Of a stretch of DNA of 21,834 nt, positions 7,222 through 15,454 are shown one piece after another. The stretch is taken from positions 1 through 21,834 of the forward strand of contig CAKQQG010000025.1 of assembly GCA_934270705.1 (NCBI GenBank), in the 5' to 3' direction. Below the pieces are notes generated by a model that was not told where the DNA came from, searched no databases, and saw nothing but the letters and a program-made list of their open reading frames with translations. The DNA comes from an uncultured Oxalobacter sp. GTDB taxonomy: Bacteria > Pseudomonadota > Gammaproteobacteria > Burkholderiales > Burkholderiaceae_D. A program made the translations under genes and the position numbers. Every line of letters begins with the position of its first letter. Position 1 is the first letter of the stretch.

Positions 7222-9174
7222 ATGTCAAAAATTATCGGTATTGACCTGGGAACGACGAATTCCTGCGTTGCCGTTATTGAAGGCGGCCAGCCAAGAGTGA
7301 TCGAAAATTCGGAAGGTGCACGTACAACACCTTCGATTATCGCCTATCTGGAAGATGGTGAGATTCTGGTCGGCGCACCTGCAAAACGTCAGGCGGTTAC
7401 CAATCCGAAGAATACACTGTATGCTGTCAAGCGTTTGATCGGGCGCAAATATGACGATCCGGAGGTACAGCGTGATGTGCCACTCATGCCATTTTCGATC
7501 ATCAAGGCCGACAATGGCGATGCGTGGGTATCCGTGTTGAATGACAAGAAACTCGCTCCGCCACAGGTTTCCGCCGAAGTGTTGCGCAAGATGAAAAAGA
7601 CCGCGGAAGATTATCTGGGCGAAGAAGTGACCGAGGCAGTCATCACTGTTCCGGCATATTTTAACGATGCGCAGCGTCAGGCCACCAAAGATGCAGGGCG
7701 TATTGCCGGTCTGGATGTCAAGCGTATCATCAACGAACCGACTGCTGCCGCATTGGCTTTCGGTCTCGACAAGGCCGGTCGGGGTGACAAGAAGATCGCG
7801 GTATATGACCTGGGTGGCGGTACGTTCGATATTTCCATTATCGAAATTGCCGATATCGACGGTGACAAGCAGTTCGAAGTGCTTTCCACCAATGGCGATA
7901 CCTTCCTGGGTGGCGAGGACTTCGACCAGCGTGTGATCGATTTCATTATCGACGAATTCAAGAAGCTCCACGGTATTGATTTGAAGAAGGATCCGATTGC
8001 ACTTCAGCGTATCAAGGCGTCCGCAGAACGTGCCAAGATCGAATTGTCTTCTACGCAGCAGACGGAAATCAATGAACCGTATATCGCAATGGCCAATGGT
8101 GCTCCGGTTCACCTGAATATCAAGCTGACCCGCGCCAAACTGGAATCTCTGGCAGAAGAATTGATCGAAAAAACGATCGAACCGTGCCGGATTGCATTGA
8201 AGGATGCCGGTCTGAGCGTGTCCGATATCGATGACGTCATTCTGGTTGGCGGTATGACCCGTATGCCGGCTGTTCAGGAAAAGGTCAAGGCGTTTTTCGG
8301 CAAGGATCCGCGCAAGGATGTCAATCCGGACGAAGCGGTTGCTGTCGGTGCTGCGCTGCAGGGATCTGTCCTGTCGGGCGATCGCAAGGACTTGTTGCTG
8401 CTGGATGTCACCCCGCTGTCTCTGGGTATTGAAACCCTGGGTGGCGTGATGACCAAGATGATTCAGAAGAATACGACGATTCCGACCAAGTTCAGCCAGA
8501 TTTTCTCGACGGCGGAAGACAATCAGCCGGCTGTGACGATCAAGGTTTATCAGGGTGAACGTGAAATGGCCGCCGGCAACAAGGCATTGGGCGAGTTCAA
8601 TCTGGAAGGTATTCCGGCTGCACCGCGCGGTATGCCGCAGATCGAAGTCACGTTCGATATCGACGCCAACGGTATTTTGCATGTCAGCGCCAAGGATAAG
8701 GCAACCGGCAAGGAAAACACGATTACCATCAAGGCCAATTCCGGTTTGTCCGAAGAGGAAATCCAGCGGATGATCAAGGATGCGGAAGTAAATGCGGCCG
8801 AAGATCACAAGATCCGTGAATTGACCGAAGCGCGCAATCAGGGTGATGCGCTGGTTCATACGACACGCAAGTCGCTGGATGAGCATGGTGGCAAACTTGA
8901 TGCGGCGACCCGGGAATCGATTGAAAACGCGATCAAGGATCTGGAAGAAACCTTGAAGGGTGACGACAAGGCTGCGATCGATGCCAAGATGAGTGCACTT
9001 GCAAATGCTGCCCAGAAGCTGGGTGAAGCGGTTTATGCTGAACAGCAGGCCAAGGCGGCAGCTGGTGGTACCAGTGCGGGTGCGGCTCCGGGAGCAGACA
9101 ACGCTTCCGCTTCGCAGGATGGCAAGGATGATATCGTCGATGCCGATTTCAAGGAAGTGAAAGATAAAGACTGA
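7222..9174 (+). CDS. dnaK: Chaperone protein DnaK (Hsp70)
   Basis: DnaK is an ATP-driven Hsp70 that binds unfolded segments of proteins, working with DnaJ and GrpE. It also binds sigma-32 in proteobacteria. The N-terminal ATPase domain starts with [14 protein letters not shown] (residues 4-17) and has the Hsp70 signatures [13 protein letters not shown] and [17 protein letters not shown]. The substrate-binding domain begins near [19 protein letters not shown] helical lid and the acidic tail [14 protein letters not shown], typical of bacterial DnaK, complete the 650-residue protein. I chose ATG 7222 because AAAGGA at 7208-7213 precedes it by 8 nt. The in-frame upstream extension to 7168 is not part of the family. 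It is flanked by grpE and dnaJ and has its own sigma-32 promoter. Confidence 0.98.
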   Translation: MSKIIGIDLGTTNSCVAVIEGGQPRVIENSEGARTTPSIIAYLEDGEILVGAPAKRQAVTNPKNTLYAVKRLIGRKYDDPEVQRDVPLMPFSIIKADNGDAWVSVLNDKKLAPPQVSAEVLRKMKKTAEDYLGEEVTEAVITVPAYFNDAQRQATKDAGRIAGLDVKRIINEPTAAALAFGLDKAGRGDKKIAVYDLGGGTFDISIIEIADIDGDKQFEVLSTNGDTFLGGEDFDQRVIDFIIDEFKKLHGIDLKKDPIALQRIKASAERAKIELSSTQQTEINEPYIAMANGAPVHLNIKLTRAKLESLAEELIEKTIEPCRIALKDAGLSVSDIDDVILVGGMTRMPAVQEKVKAFFGKDPRKDVNPDEAVAVGAALQGSVLSGDRKDLLLLDVTPLSLGIETLGGVMTKMIQKNTTIPTKFSQIFSTAEDNQPAVTIKVYQGEREMAAGNKALGEFNLEGIPAAPRGMPQIEVTFDIDANGILHVSAKDKATGKENTITIKANSGLSEEEIQRMIKDAEVNAAEDHKIRELTEARNQGDALVHTTRKSLDEHGGKLDAATRESIENAIKDLEETLKGDDKAAIDAKMSALANAAQKLGEAVYAEQQAKAAAGGTSAGAAPGADNASASQDGKDDIVDADFKEVKDKD

Positions 9175-9195
9175 TCAAGTTCCTTGGGATACTTT

Positions 9196-9241
9196 CGCCG
9201 GGCAGAAATGATCGTCTTCTGACGTGTTTTTCTGCTCGGCG
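9196..9241 (+). other. Stem-loop in the dnaK-dnaJ intergenic region
   Basis: The arms CGCCGGGCAGAAA (9196-9208) and TTTCTGCTCGGCG (9229-9241) form a 13-bp stem with one G-U pair and a 20-nt loop. It lies 21 bp after the dnaK stop in a 182-bp gap. No T run follows, so it is not a standard terminator. It may protect the dnaK message or lower dnaJ expression relative to dnaK. Confidence 0.6.
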
Positions 9242-9356
9242 TTCTGTTTGACCGTTTCAGATATGTTGAACGGATGCCAGCCTGATCCTTGGGGAAACGA
9301 TAAGGGTATTTGGCGTATTCTGATAGTTCGGAATCGCTTTTTGTAAAGTGGACAAG

Positions 9357-10484
9357 ATGGCAAAACGAGATTTTTACGATGTTTTGGGGGTTGCCAAAAA
9401 CGCTTCAGAGGATGAGATCAAGAAAGCCTACCGCAAGCTGGCGATGAAGTATCATCCTGACCGCAATCCGGATAGCAAGACCGCTGAAGAAAAGTTCAAG
9501 GAAGTCAAGGAGGCTTACGAGGTTCTTTCCGATGAACAGAAACGGGAAGCTTATGACCGCTTCGGTCATGCCGGTGTCGATCCCAATATGAATATGGGTG
9601 GACATCCGGGAGCGGCGGATTTTACGGATGCTTTTGGCGATATTTTCGGCGATATTTTCGGTGGTGGGCGCAGTCAGCAGAGGAGCAGCGGTCCGCAAAT
9701 GTACCGGGGTGCCGATCTTCGCTACAATATGGACATTTCGCTTGAGGAAGCGGCAAGAGGGTGTACCAAGACGATTCGTGTACCGTCCTGGGACAATTGT
9801 GAGACTTGCCACGGTTCGGGAGCGAAACCCGGGACATCGCCGACGACGTGTACGACCTGTAACGGACAGGGACAGGTCAGGATGCAGCAGGGATTCTTCA
9901 GTATCCAGCAACCGTGTCCGACCTGTCATGGAACAGGCAAGGTTATCAAGGAGCCTTGTGCGACCTGTCATGGCGCAGGCAAAATCAGACGCAACAAGAC
10001 GCTGGAAGTCAAGATTCCTGCCGGGATTGATGACGGTATGCGGATTCGCTCTGCCGGCAATGGCGAACCCGGGCAAAACGGTGGGCCTCCGGGTGACTTG
10101 TATGTCGAAATCCGGGTATTGCCCAACCAGGTTTTCCGGCGTGAAGGCGATGATCTGCATTGCGAAATACCGATTTCGTTCGGTATCGCTGCATTGGGTG
10201 GTGAGATCGAGGTGCCGACTTTGAATAACCGTGTTGCTTTCAATGTGCCGGCTGGAACCCAGACCGGCAAGACTTTCCGCCTGAAAGGGAAGGGAATCAA
10301 GGGTGTCCGTTCTTCACAGGCGGGTGATCTGTTCTGTCATGTGAGAGTGGAAACTCCGGTCAATTTGACCGACCGTGAAAAAGCGTTGATGCGTGAATTC
10401 GACGGGTTGATCGTGGAAGGTGGTGCCAAGCATAGCCCGCAGGCAAAATCGTGGATGGACAAGGTCAAGTCCATGTTCAGTTAA
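9357..10484 (+). CDS. dnaJ: Co-chaperone protein DnaJ (Hsp40)
   Basis: DnaJ delivers substrates to DnaK and stimulates its ATPase. The J domain fills residues 1-70 with the HPD motif at 33-35. A Gly/Phe region with two DIFG repeats follows. Then come four zinc-binding CxxCxGxG repeats ([32 protein letters not shown]) and two C-terminal substrate-binding domains. The 375-residue length is normal. The start ATG 9357 gives the standard [16 protein letters not shown] nine bases upstream is less likely. The ribosome site is weak (AAGTGG). No clear separate promoter is seen in the gap after dnaK, so it is probably mostly read through from dnaK. Confidence 0.97.
   Translation: MAKRDFYDVLGVAKNASEDEIKKAYRKLAMKYHPDRNPDSKTAEEKFKEVKEAYEVLSDEQKREAYDRFGHAGVDPNMNMGGHPGAADFTDAFGDIFGDIFGGGRSQQRSSGPQMYRGADLRYNMDISLEEAARGCTKTIRVPSWDNCETCHGSGAKPGTSPTTCTTCNGQGQVRMQQGFFSIQQPCPTCHGTGKVIKEPCATCHGAGKIRRNKTLEVKIPAGIDDGMRIRSAGNGEPGQNGGPPGDLYVEIRVLPNQVFRREGDDLHCEIPISFGIAALGGEIEVPTLNNRVAFNVPAGTQTGKTFRLKGKGIKGVRSSQAGDLFCHVRVETPVNLTDREKALMREFDGLIVEGGAKHSPQAKSWMDKVKSMFS
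9636..9659 (+). repeat. 12-bp perfect tandem repeat within dnaJ
   Basis: GGCGATATTTTC occurs twice back to back (9636-9647 and 9648-9659), encoding GDIFGDIF in the Gly/Phe region. Repeated DIF motifs are common in DnaJ proteins, but the exact DNA duplication suggests a recent or gene-converted unit. Confidence 0.8.
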
Positions 10485-10500
10485 CCTGATTTTTCCGGAA

Positions 10501-10538
10501 AAACCCGATACCGGTTATAGCCGGTATCGGGTTTTTTT
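10501..10538. terminator. Strong terminator between convergent dnaJ and trmL
   Basis: A perfect 14-bp stem (AAACCCGATACCGG at 10501-10514, CCGGTATCGGGTTT at 10521-10534) with a 6-nt loop is followed by a T run to 10538. It begins 16 bp after the dnaJ stop and ends 5 bp before the end of trmL. It can also act on the minus strand, though its A run there (10501-10503) is shorter. Confidence 0.93.
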
Positions 10539-10543
10539 GTTTT

Positions 10544-11014
10544 TCAGATGCTGCCGGCGAATCCGTTTTGCCGCCATGCTTCATAGACGACGACGGCGAC
10601 ACTGTTGGACAGGTTCAGGCTTCGGTTTTTTGGACGCATGGGCAGGCGAATGCGATGGCCTTCGGTGAAGAAACTGTGTATTACTGGGGCGAGTCCTTTG
10701 GTTTCCGAACCGAAGATGAAAAAGTCTCCTGGCTGAAATGCCGTGGTGGAAAAGCGGTTTTCGCCGTGTGTCGTGAAGGCGAACATGCGTGATGGTACAG
10801 GAGATTCGTCTTGCAGGAACGTTCCCCAATTTTTGTGGACCTTCATGGTGGCAAATTCATGGTAGTCCAGTCCGGCACGGCGCATTTTCGCGTCGTCGAG
10901 CGGAAATCCCAATGGTTCGATCAGATGCAGTTGTGCGCCGGTATTGGCGCATAAACGAATGATGTTCCCGGTGTTGGGCGGGATTTCCGGTTCGACCAGT
11001 ACGACATGAAACAC
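10544..11014 (-). CDS. trmL: tRNA (cytidine(34)-2'-O)-methyltransferase TrmL
   Basis: This small SPOUT-class enzyme methylates the 2' hydroxyl of the wobble nucleotide (C34 or cmnm5U34) of certain leucine tRNAs using S-adenosylmethionine. The protein starts [20 protein letters not shown], typical of TrmL, and has the knot motifs [25 protein letters not shown] and [12 protein letters not shown]. With the GTG start at 11014 it has 156 residues, the family norm. AGGAG lies 7 nt upstream, inside the last codons of comF. Longer in-frame starts lie inside comF and are not supported. The gene begins one base after the comF stop, so translation of the two is probably coupled. Confidence 0.93.
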   Translation of the reverse strand: MFHVVLVEPEIPPNTGNIIRLCANTGAQLHLIEPLGFPLDDAKMRRAGLDYHEFATMKVHKNWGTFLQDESPVPSRMFAFTTHGENRFSTTAFQPGDFFIFGSETKGLAPVIHSFFTEGHRIRLPMRPKNRSLNLSNSVAVVVYEAWRQNGFAGSI

Positions 11015-11015
11015 T

Positions 11016-11783
11016 TCAGTTCTCCTGTAAGAATTTGGATGGGGTGCGTGCGAAAACAAAGTTGGTGATGTATCTGGCACCGGCTTTTTTCAGAATACGT
11101 GCGATTTCGTCCAGTGTGTGTCCTGTGGTCATGACGTCATCGACAACGCCGATGTGTTTCCCGCGAATGAAGGCGATGGCGTTATCACTGGCAGTGAAAG
11201 CATTATGGACGTTTTGTTTTCTTTCGTTGAATGAGATCGTGGATTGTTTGGCCGTTTCCCGGTTTCGGTATAAGAGGCCGGTATGCAATGGGAGTTTCAT
11301 CGCACGAGCCAGCGTTTTTGCGATTTCGTGCGATTGATTGAAGCCACGTTCGATCAGGCGGGCTTTTCCCAACGGTACAGCGATGAGGATATCCGGTGCT
11401 TTCCAGTCAGTACTGGACTGTTGCACGATGGCGTTGTCGATCAGTTTGCCCATCAGGGGGGCAAGTGTCAGTTGATGGGCGAATTTCAGCTGGTGAATCA
11501 GAAAATCGAATGGCGGTATATAGTCGGTTGCCACGATGGTGGCATCGAAGGCGGGATGTCTGGCAAGACAGGCTCCGCACAGGGTTGAATGGCCAGTGGT
11601 GTGTGTTTCCGGTATATCATGGCCGCAGCAATGGCAGCGTGGTGCCGGGTTTCCCAGATAATGTCGGGTGCAGCTGTCGCAAATTCCATAATGGCTGGCT
11701 GCGTGACACAGGACACAGGGGCAGGGGATCTTGCCGGTAAAACTGGCAAGGCCGGTCAGGCAGTGCATATAATCAGCCATCAT
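11016..11783 (-). CDS. comF: ComF family protein (phosphoribosyltransferase-like)
   Basis: ComF-family proteins combine a zinc-ribbon-like N-terminus with a phosphoribosyltransferase-type domain. They are linked to DNA uptake in competent bacteria, though the biochemical role is unclear. Cysteine pairs are visible near the start (PCPCVLC, CDSC, CHCC). The PRPP-binding loop [19 protein letters not shown] is near the C-terminus. I chose ATG 11783, giving 255 residues. ATGs at 11780 and 11768 are also possible, and none has a clear ribosome site. The frame further upstream begins only at a TTG. It forms a tight pair with trmL and is divergent from the BioC-like gene, an arrangement common in Burkholderiales. 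Presence of comF alone does not show that the cell is competent. Confidence 0.9.
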   Translation of the reverse strand: MMADYMHCLTGLASFTGKIPCPCVLCHAASHYGICDSCTRHYLGNPAPRCHCCGHDIPETHTTGHSTLCGACLARHPAFDATIVATDYIPPFDFLIHQLKFAHQLTLAPLMGKLIDNAIVQQSSTDWKAPDILIAVPLGKARLIERGFNQSHEIAKTLARAMKLPLHTGLLYRNRETAKQSTISFNERKQNVHNAFTASDNAIAFIRGKHIGVVDDVMTTGHTLDEIARILKKAGARYITNFVFARTPSKFLQEN

Positions 11784-11880
11784 TTTTCGGTCGCTAACAT
11801 GCGCGGTTGGTTTCTCCAAAGCGGCTATGCTTCGCTCATGTTAAGGTATGTTTTTCATCATCGTTCGGAAACAGAATTGT
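11784..11880. other. Divergent intergenic region between comF and the methyltransferase
   Basis: This 97-bp gap must hold promoters for both directions. I see no clear -35/-10 pair for either. Short complementary words AACATG and CATGTT occur at its two sides, but a 6-bp match at this distance is weak. Confidence 0.5.
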
Positions 11881-12717
11881 ATGCCTGTTGATTTGCAGAA
11901 GGTACGTTTATTGTTTGAAAAGGCGAATAAAACAACCGATACCCGTTTTCTGACAAGAGAGATCGCCAGCCGAATGTACGAGCGTTTGTCGGTCATGAAA
12001 GTCGATCCTGCGGATATTCTGGATGCCGGATGCGGTGACGGGGATGATATGGATGGACTTGCGCACATTTTCGGGAATGCTCGGGTTTATGGCGTAGATG
12101 CAGCGTGTGCCAGAGTACGGCATGCTGCCGGGTATGCCGGAAGGATAGGAATGACCGCAAGCAGGGTTTGTTGCGGTGATTTTGGCTGTTTGCCCTTTCC
12201 GGCTGGGACATTCGATATGATCTGGTCCAATCTGGCCGTACATTGGCATGACGATCATGCACGTGTATTTCGTGAGTGGTGGCAGGTTTTAAGGGATGAT
12301 GGGCTGGTTATATTTTCCTGTTTCGGTGAAAAGACACTGGAATTGTTGCGGAATGCATATGGTGAGATAGAAGCGGATTCCCATGTTTTGCCGTTCACGA
12401 GTATGCGGGCTATCGGTGATGATCTGGTCAATGCGGGATTTCAGGCGCCTGTGCTGGAGCGTGAATGGATTGTCGTGACTTATACGGAAATCGGGCGTTT
12501 GCTTTCAGATGTACGGGCATTGGGCGGTAATCCATTATCATGTCGTCCCGCCGGTTTATCGGGGAAGCTGGCTTACCGGAGATTGCTTGATAGGCTGGAG
12601 GCTGAAAGAACGGATGACGGAATACTGTCACTGACGTTCGAAGTGATTTATGCGCATGCTTTCAGGGATGCGGGATCTCAGGATGCTGAAAGGGTGATTC
12701 GTTTGTTCAGGAGATAA
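11881..12717 (+). CDS. BioC-like SAM-dependent methyltransferase
   Basis: This is a class I S-adenosylmethionine methyltransferase of 278 residues. Motif I is ILDAGCGDGDDMDG (about residues 46-59). The later segment FDMIWSNLAVHWHDD and the stretch REWWQVLRDDGLVIFSCFGEKTLELL are characteristic of the BioC family, which methylates malonyl-ACP to begin pimelate synthesis for biotin. The C-terminal half (residues about 175-278) also looks BioC-like. No other bio genes are in this window, so I call it BioC-like rather than assign the symbol. ATG 11881 was chosen because the 11 residues upstream are not part of the family. Only a weak GGAA precedes it. It is divergent from comF and convergent with rpoH, sharing a terminator. 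Confidence 0.85.
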   Translation: MPVDLQKVRLLFEKANKTTDTRFLTREIASRMYERLSVMKVDPADILDAGCGDGDDMDGLAHIFGNARVYGVDAACARVRHAAGYAGRIGMTASRVCCGDFGCLPFPAGTFDMIWSNLAVHWHDDHARVFREWWQVLRDDGLVIFSCFGEKTLELLRNAYGEIEADSHVLPFTSMRAIGDDLVNAGFQAPVLEREWIVVTYTEIGRLLSDVRALGGNPLSCRPAGLSGKLAYRRLLDRLEAERTDDGILSLTFEVIYAHAFRDAGSQDAERVIRLFRR

Positions 12718-12722
12718 AAAAG

Positions 12723-12746
12723 AAAAGGTGCCAAAAGGCACCTTTT
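12723..12746. terminator. Bidirectional terminator shared by the methyltransferase gene and rpoH
   Basis: A perfect 10-bp stem (AAAAGGTGCC / GGCACCTTTT) has a 4-nt loop. On the minus strand it is followed by a T-rich tail. On the plus strand the T run is only four bases. The stem's last base is the final base of the rpoH stop codon, so the terminator directly abuts the end of rpoH. It begins 6 bp after the methyltransferase stop. Confidence 0.9.
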
Positions 12747-13642
12747 CAACTGTATGCAGCCAATATGTTTTTCATTTTCTTGAGCGCTGCTGCTTCTATT
12801 TGCCGGATTCGCTCTGCGGAAACACCGAATTCGGCAGCCAGTTCGTGCAATGTGGCACCGCTGCCGTTATCGTTCTGGAGCCATCTTGCCTCGATGATAC
12901 GGCGCGAACGGGGATCCAGTTTTTCCAGTGCTTCGCTGAGCCCTTCTGTCTGGATACGGTCGTTTTGCCGTGTTTCCAGAATATGGGTCGGTTCTGTCTG
13001 TTCGGATGACAGATAGGCGATAGGTGCAAAATTCTCGTCATCATCATCGTGCTGGGTTTCCAGTGCGATATCATGACCGTTGAGCCGGGTTTCCATCTCG
13101 ACGACATCTTCGTCACGGACATTCAGTTTTTCGGCAAGCGAGCGGATTTGCGCCCTTGTCATGGCATCCGTACCATTTTTGTGGCTGCGCAAGTTGAAAA
13201 ACAGTTTTCTCTGGGCTTTTGTGGTTGCGACCTTGACCATTCTCCAGTTTCTGAGAATGTACTCGTGTATTTCTGCCTTGATCCAGTGAATGGCATAGGA
13301 AACCAGCCTGACTCCCATGCCGGGATCGAAGCGTTTGACCGCCTTCATCAATCCGATGTTACCCTCCTGAATCAGGTCTGCATGGGGCAGCCCATATCCC
13401 AGGTAGTTTCGGGCAATGGAAACGACCAGTCTCAGATGAGACAAAACCAGTTCTTGTGCAGTCGCCAGATCGTTATGCTGACGGTAGCGCAGTGCAAGAG
13501 CGGTTTCCTGTTCTTGGGTCAGGATAGGCAAACGATTGACTTCTGTGATGTACGCATCGAGGTTGCCGAGCGAACCTGTAATAACCGGAGCCAAGGTATG
13601 ACGGCTGACCGGCATCAGGGCTTGTGCGGACTTTGCGTTCAT
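12746..13642 (-). CDS. rpoH: RNA polymerase heat-shock sigma factor RpoH (sigma-32)
   Basis: RpoH directs RNA polymerase to heat-shock promoters such as those seen here at grpE and dnaK. Region 2 includes LVVSIARNYLGYGLPHADLIQEGNIGLMKAVKRFDP. The RpoH box QRKLFFNLR, which separates sigma-32 from other sigma-70 family members, is at residues 144-152. Region 4.2 has the helix-turn-helix LHELAAEFGVSAERIRQIEAAALKKM. The 298-residue length is slightly longer than in E. coli. The ATG at 13642 has AGGAG at 13652-13648 with a 5-nt gap. The gene follows ftsX by 190 bp and has its own promoter overlapped by a perfect CIRCE operator, so repression by HrcA is likely. Confidence 0.97.
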   Translation of the reverse strand: MNAKSAQALMPVSRHTLAPVITGSLGNLDAYITEVNRLPILTQEQETALALRYRQHNDLATAQELVLSHLRLVVSIARNYLGYGLPHADLIQEGNIGLMKAVKRFDPGMGVRLVSYAIHWIKAEIHEYILRNWRMVKVATTKAQRKLFFNLRSHKNGTDAMTRAQIRSLAEKLNVRDEDVVEMETRLNGHDIALETQHDDDDENFAPIAYLSSEQTEPTHILETRQNDRIQTEGLSEALEKLDPRSRRIIEARWLQNDNGSGATLHELAAEFGVSAERIRQIEAAALKKMKNILAAYS

Positions 13643-13694
13643 TCTTTCTCCTGTATATTTGAATATATGAATTGAATTACTTATATGTTCTATT
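13643..13694 (-). promoter_or_regulatory. AU-rich rpoH leader with ribosome binding site
   Basis: The mRNA leader between CIRCE and the rpoH ATG is very A/T rich. It contains the near-palindrome TATATTTGAATATA (13654-13667) directly before the AGGAG site (13652-13648). Weak pairing near a ribosome site could in principle be temperature sensitive, but I could not build a convincing stem that covers AGGAG. Confidence 0.4.
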
Positions 13695-13721
13695 TTAGCA
13701 CTCTTTGATGTTGAGTGCTAA
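13695..13721. promoter_or_regulatory. Perfect CIRCE operator (HrcA binding site) upstream of rpoH
   Basis: TTAGCACTC (13695-13703), a 9-nt spacer and GAGTGCTAA (13713-13721) match the CIRCE consensus at all 18 arm positions. It starts 52 bp upstream of the rpoH ATG and directly abuts the predicted -10 box, covering the likely transcription start, which is the usual place for HrcA repression. Confidence 0.95.
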
Positions 13722-13749
13722 TTTATATTTGTTTGCGGTGTTTTGTCCA
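13722..13749 (-). promoter_or_regulatory. Sigma-70-type promoter of rpoH
   Basis: On the minus strand TGGACA (13749-13744, one mismatch to TTGACA) is followed by a 16-nt spacer and TATAAA (13727-13722, one mismatch to TATAAT). The -10 box touches the CIRCE operator. A second, weaker pair lies inside CIRCE: TTAGCA, 18 nt, TAAAAT. Either would be blocked by bound HrcA. Confidence 0.7.
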
Positions 13750-13782
13750 CTCTATGGCAAAACGGTTGTTCTGGTTTGTTCT

Positions 13783-13794
13783 GCATCATGATGC
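13783..13794. repeat. 12-bp palindrome between ftsX and rpoH
   Basis: GCATCATGATGC is a perfect 12-bp palindrome about 34 bp upstream of the rpoH -35 box. It could be a regulator site, but no family is recognised and chance is possible. Confidence 0.35.
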
Positions 13795-13832
13795 GATAGA
13801 TGGCATAAGGCGAGGCGTCTGTGCGGCTGGTT

Positions 13833-14765
13833 TCAGTAGATTTTTCTCAACTGGCGGTTGACGGACAGGAGCGCCCCCAGCCAGCCCAGCGTGGCGCTGG
13901 CCAGCAATAAAATTGCGGATGTACCCAAATTCAGGGGGGAGAGCCGGAAGTCGGAACCGTAGAGCTGGGCCAGTTCATTGATGGCGCTGTTGAAAGGATA
14001 CAGGCTCAGGCCGACGAGTATCAGTGCCAGCACTCCGGAAAAGAGTCCGAGAAAGATACCCATGTAACAAAACGGGCGCCGGATATAGGCGCGACTGGCA
14101 CCGACATGCCATGAGAGCGTGATTTCGTCGAGATGCATCAAAACTTGCAAACGAATGGTGTTGAACGTGACGATAATCACGACGATACCCAGTACGATGC
14201 CCAGAAACACCAGTCCCATCCGCATGATGCCCAGCAATGCGGCCAGACGTTTGGTCCAGGCCGAGTCGATTTGTACCTTGTCGGTTTCGGGGAGTTGTTG
14301 TAATTGTCCGGTGAGGGTTTCGATTCTGGCTGATAGTGTCGTACCGTCCGGGGTGTTGTCTGAAAGACGGATGATATAGGAATCGGGTAAAGGGTTTTTG
14401 CCGAGTGAGTCGGCCATACCTTGCAGGCCGGTTTTTTCCTCAAGCGAATCCAGTGCGGTTTCTTTCGGAATGAAAATTACTTCGGCGGCAATCTTGCTTG
14501 TGCCAAGGAGCTGTTTGATGGCTGGTTCCATGGCCTGTGCATTGGCACGTTCGGTATTTTGCTTCAGAAAGAGACTGATTTCGGGCGAAACGGACAGCCG
14601 TCCCGTAACGGACTGGATATTGTCGAGCAGGGTGATGCCGCCGAAAGGCAGTGCCAGCGTCATGGAAAGCACCAGAATATTGAAAAAGAAATGTCCCGGA
14701 GAGCGTCTGAATTGGGCAAGTGCGAGGCGGATTGCCGAGACATGATAGCGGAGCCAGGTGTTCAT
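13833..14765 (-). CDS. ftsX: Cell division protein FtsX (ABC permease-like subunit)
   Basis: FtsX is the membrane partner of FtsE. The complex sits at the division septum and transmits ATP hydrolysis to periplasmic peptidoglycan hydrolases. The 310-residue protein has the expected four membrane segments: one near residues 26-47, then a periplasmic domain of about 120 residues, then three near the C-terminus (MGLVFLGIVLGIVVIIVTF, MGIFLGLFSGVLALILVGL, TSAILLLASATLGWLGALL). Its ATG overlaps the ftsE stop by 4 bp (ATGA), showing translational coupling. The following gene on this strand is rpoH, after a 190-bp gap with no clear terminator, so some read-through into rpoH is possible. Confidence 0.95.
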   Translation of the reverse strand: MNTWLRYHVSAIRLALAQFRRSPGHFFFNILVLSMTLALPFGGITLLDNIQSVTGRLSVSPEISLFLKQNTERANAQAMEPAIKQLLGTSKIAAEVIFIPKETALDSLEEKTGLQGMADSLGKNPLPDSYIIRLSDNTPDGTTLSARIETLTGQLQQLPETDKVQIDSAWTKRLAALLGIMRMGLVFLGIVLGIVVIIVTFNTIRLQVLMHLDEITLSWHVGASRAYIRRPFCYMGIFLGLFSGVLALILVGLSLYPFNSAINELAQLYGSDFRLSPLNLGTSAILLLASATLGWLGALLSVNRQLRKIY

Positions 14766-15451
14766 GCTTTTTCACCCTTTATGGGTTGGTCGATATGATG
14801 CAGTTTGCCACGATCAAGATAAATGATCCGGTCGGCTCTTGGAAAAAGGCTGTCGTCATGAGTGGCGATAAGACAGGTCACGCCGGCAGACTGAAAAAAA
14901 GCGATGGCATCAAGCACTTTATCGGCGTTGGCACGGTCAAGATTCGCAGTCGGTTCGTCGGCCAGAATGATTTGCGGCTGGTTGACAATGGCACGTGCAA
15001 CGGCCGCACGCTGTTGCTCGCCTTCCGACAGCGTCAGCGGCAGAGAGTTTGCGCGTTCTGCAAGTCCGACTTTTTCCAGGGCGGCATATGCGCGCTGTTG
15101 CGCTTCGGATTCTGGCGTGCCGGTGACGAAGAGGGGAAGCATGACGTTTTCGAGAATGGTTTTGCCGTTCAGTAAATGCTGTTGCTGGAGGATCAGTCCA
15201 AGATTGCGTCGCAAGAACGGTATGCCTGCCGGCTTGAGTCCACCGATGTCCTGACCGTTGACGGTCAGTGTTCCCGTATCGGGACGTTCGATAGCGGCGA
15301 TCATTTTCAGGAGTGTTGATTTTCCGGCGCCGGAAGGACCGGACAAAAAAACGAATTCGCCTTGTTCGATGGTCAGGTTGATATCCTGTACGGCGACGAT
15401 GTTCCCGGGATAGCACCTGGATACATTCTGGAATTGGATCATTGCACTCAT
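14762..15451 (-). CDS. ftsE: Cell division ATP-binding protein FtsE
   Basis: FtsE is the cytoplasmic ABC ATPase that powers FtsX. Walker A GPSGAGKST is at residues 38-46, the Q-loop lies in LGLILQQQHLL, Walker B is IILADEP and the H-switch is IATHD. The ABC signature reads LSEGEQQR, with Glu at the third position where FtsE proteins commonly have Gly. The rest of the signature is intact. The 229-residue length is normal. The ATG at 15451 is 3 nt after the ftsY stop. An ATG three codons later (15442) is an equally plausible start. It overlaps ftsX by 4 bp, so ftsY-ftsE-ftsX form one operon. Confidence 0.95.
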   Translation of the reverse strand: MSAMIQFQNVSRCYPGNIVAVQDINLTIEQGEFVFLSGPSGAGKSTLLKMIAAIERPDTGTLTVNGQDIGGLKPAGIPFLRRNLGLILQQQHLLNGKTILENVMLPLFVTGTPESEAQQRAYAALEKVGLAERANSLPLTLSEGEQQRAAVARAIVNQPQIILADEPTANLDRANADKVLDAIAFFQSAGVTCLIATHDDSLFPRADRIIYLDRGKLHHIDQPIKGEKA

Positions 15452-15454
15452 TTT

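Noticed and set aside
7225..8886. 553-codon open frame on the minus strand inside dnaK
   Set aside because: It is the antisense shadow of dnaK, whose codon use keeps stops out of the opposite strand. Its translation is rich in Arg, Asn, Ile and Cys and shows no family motif.
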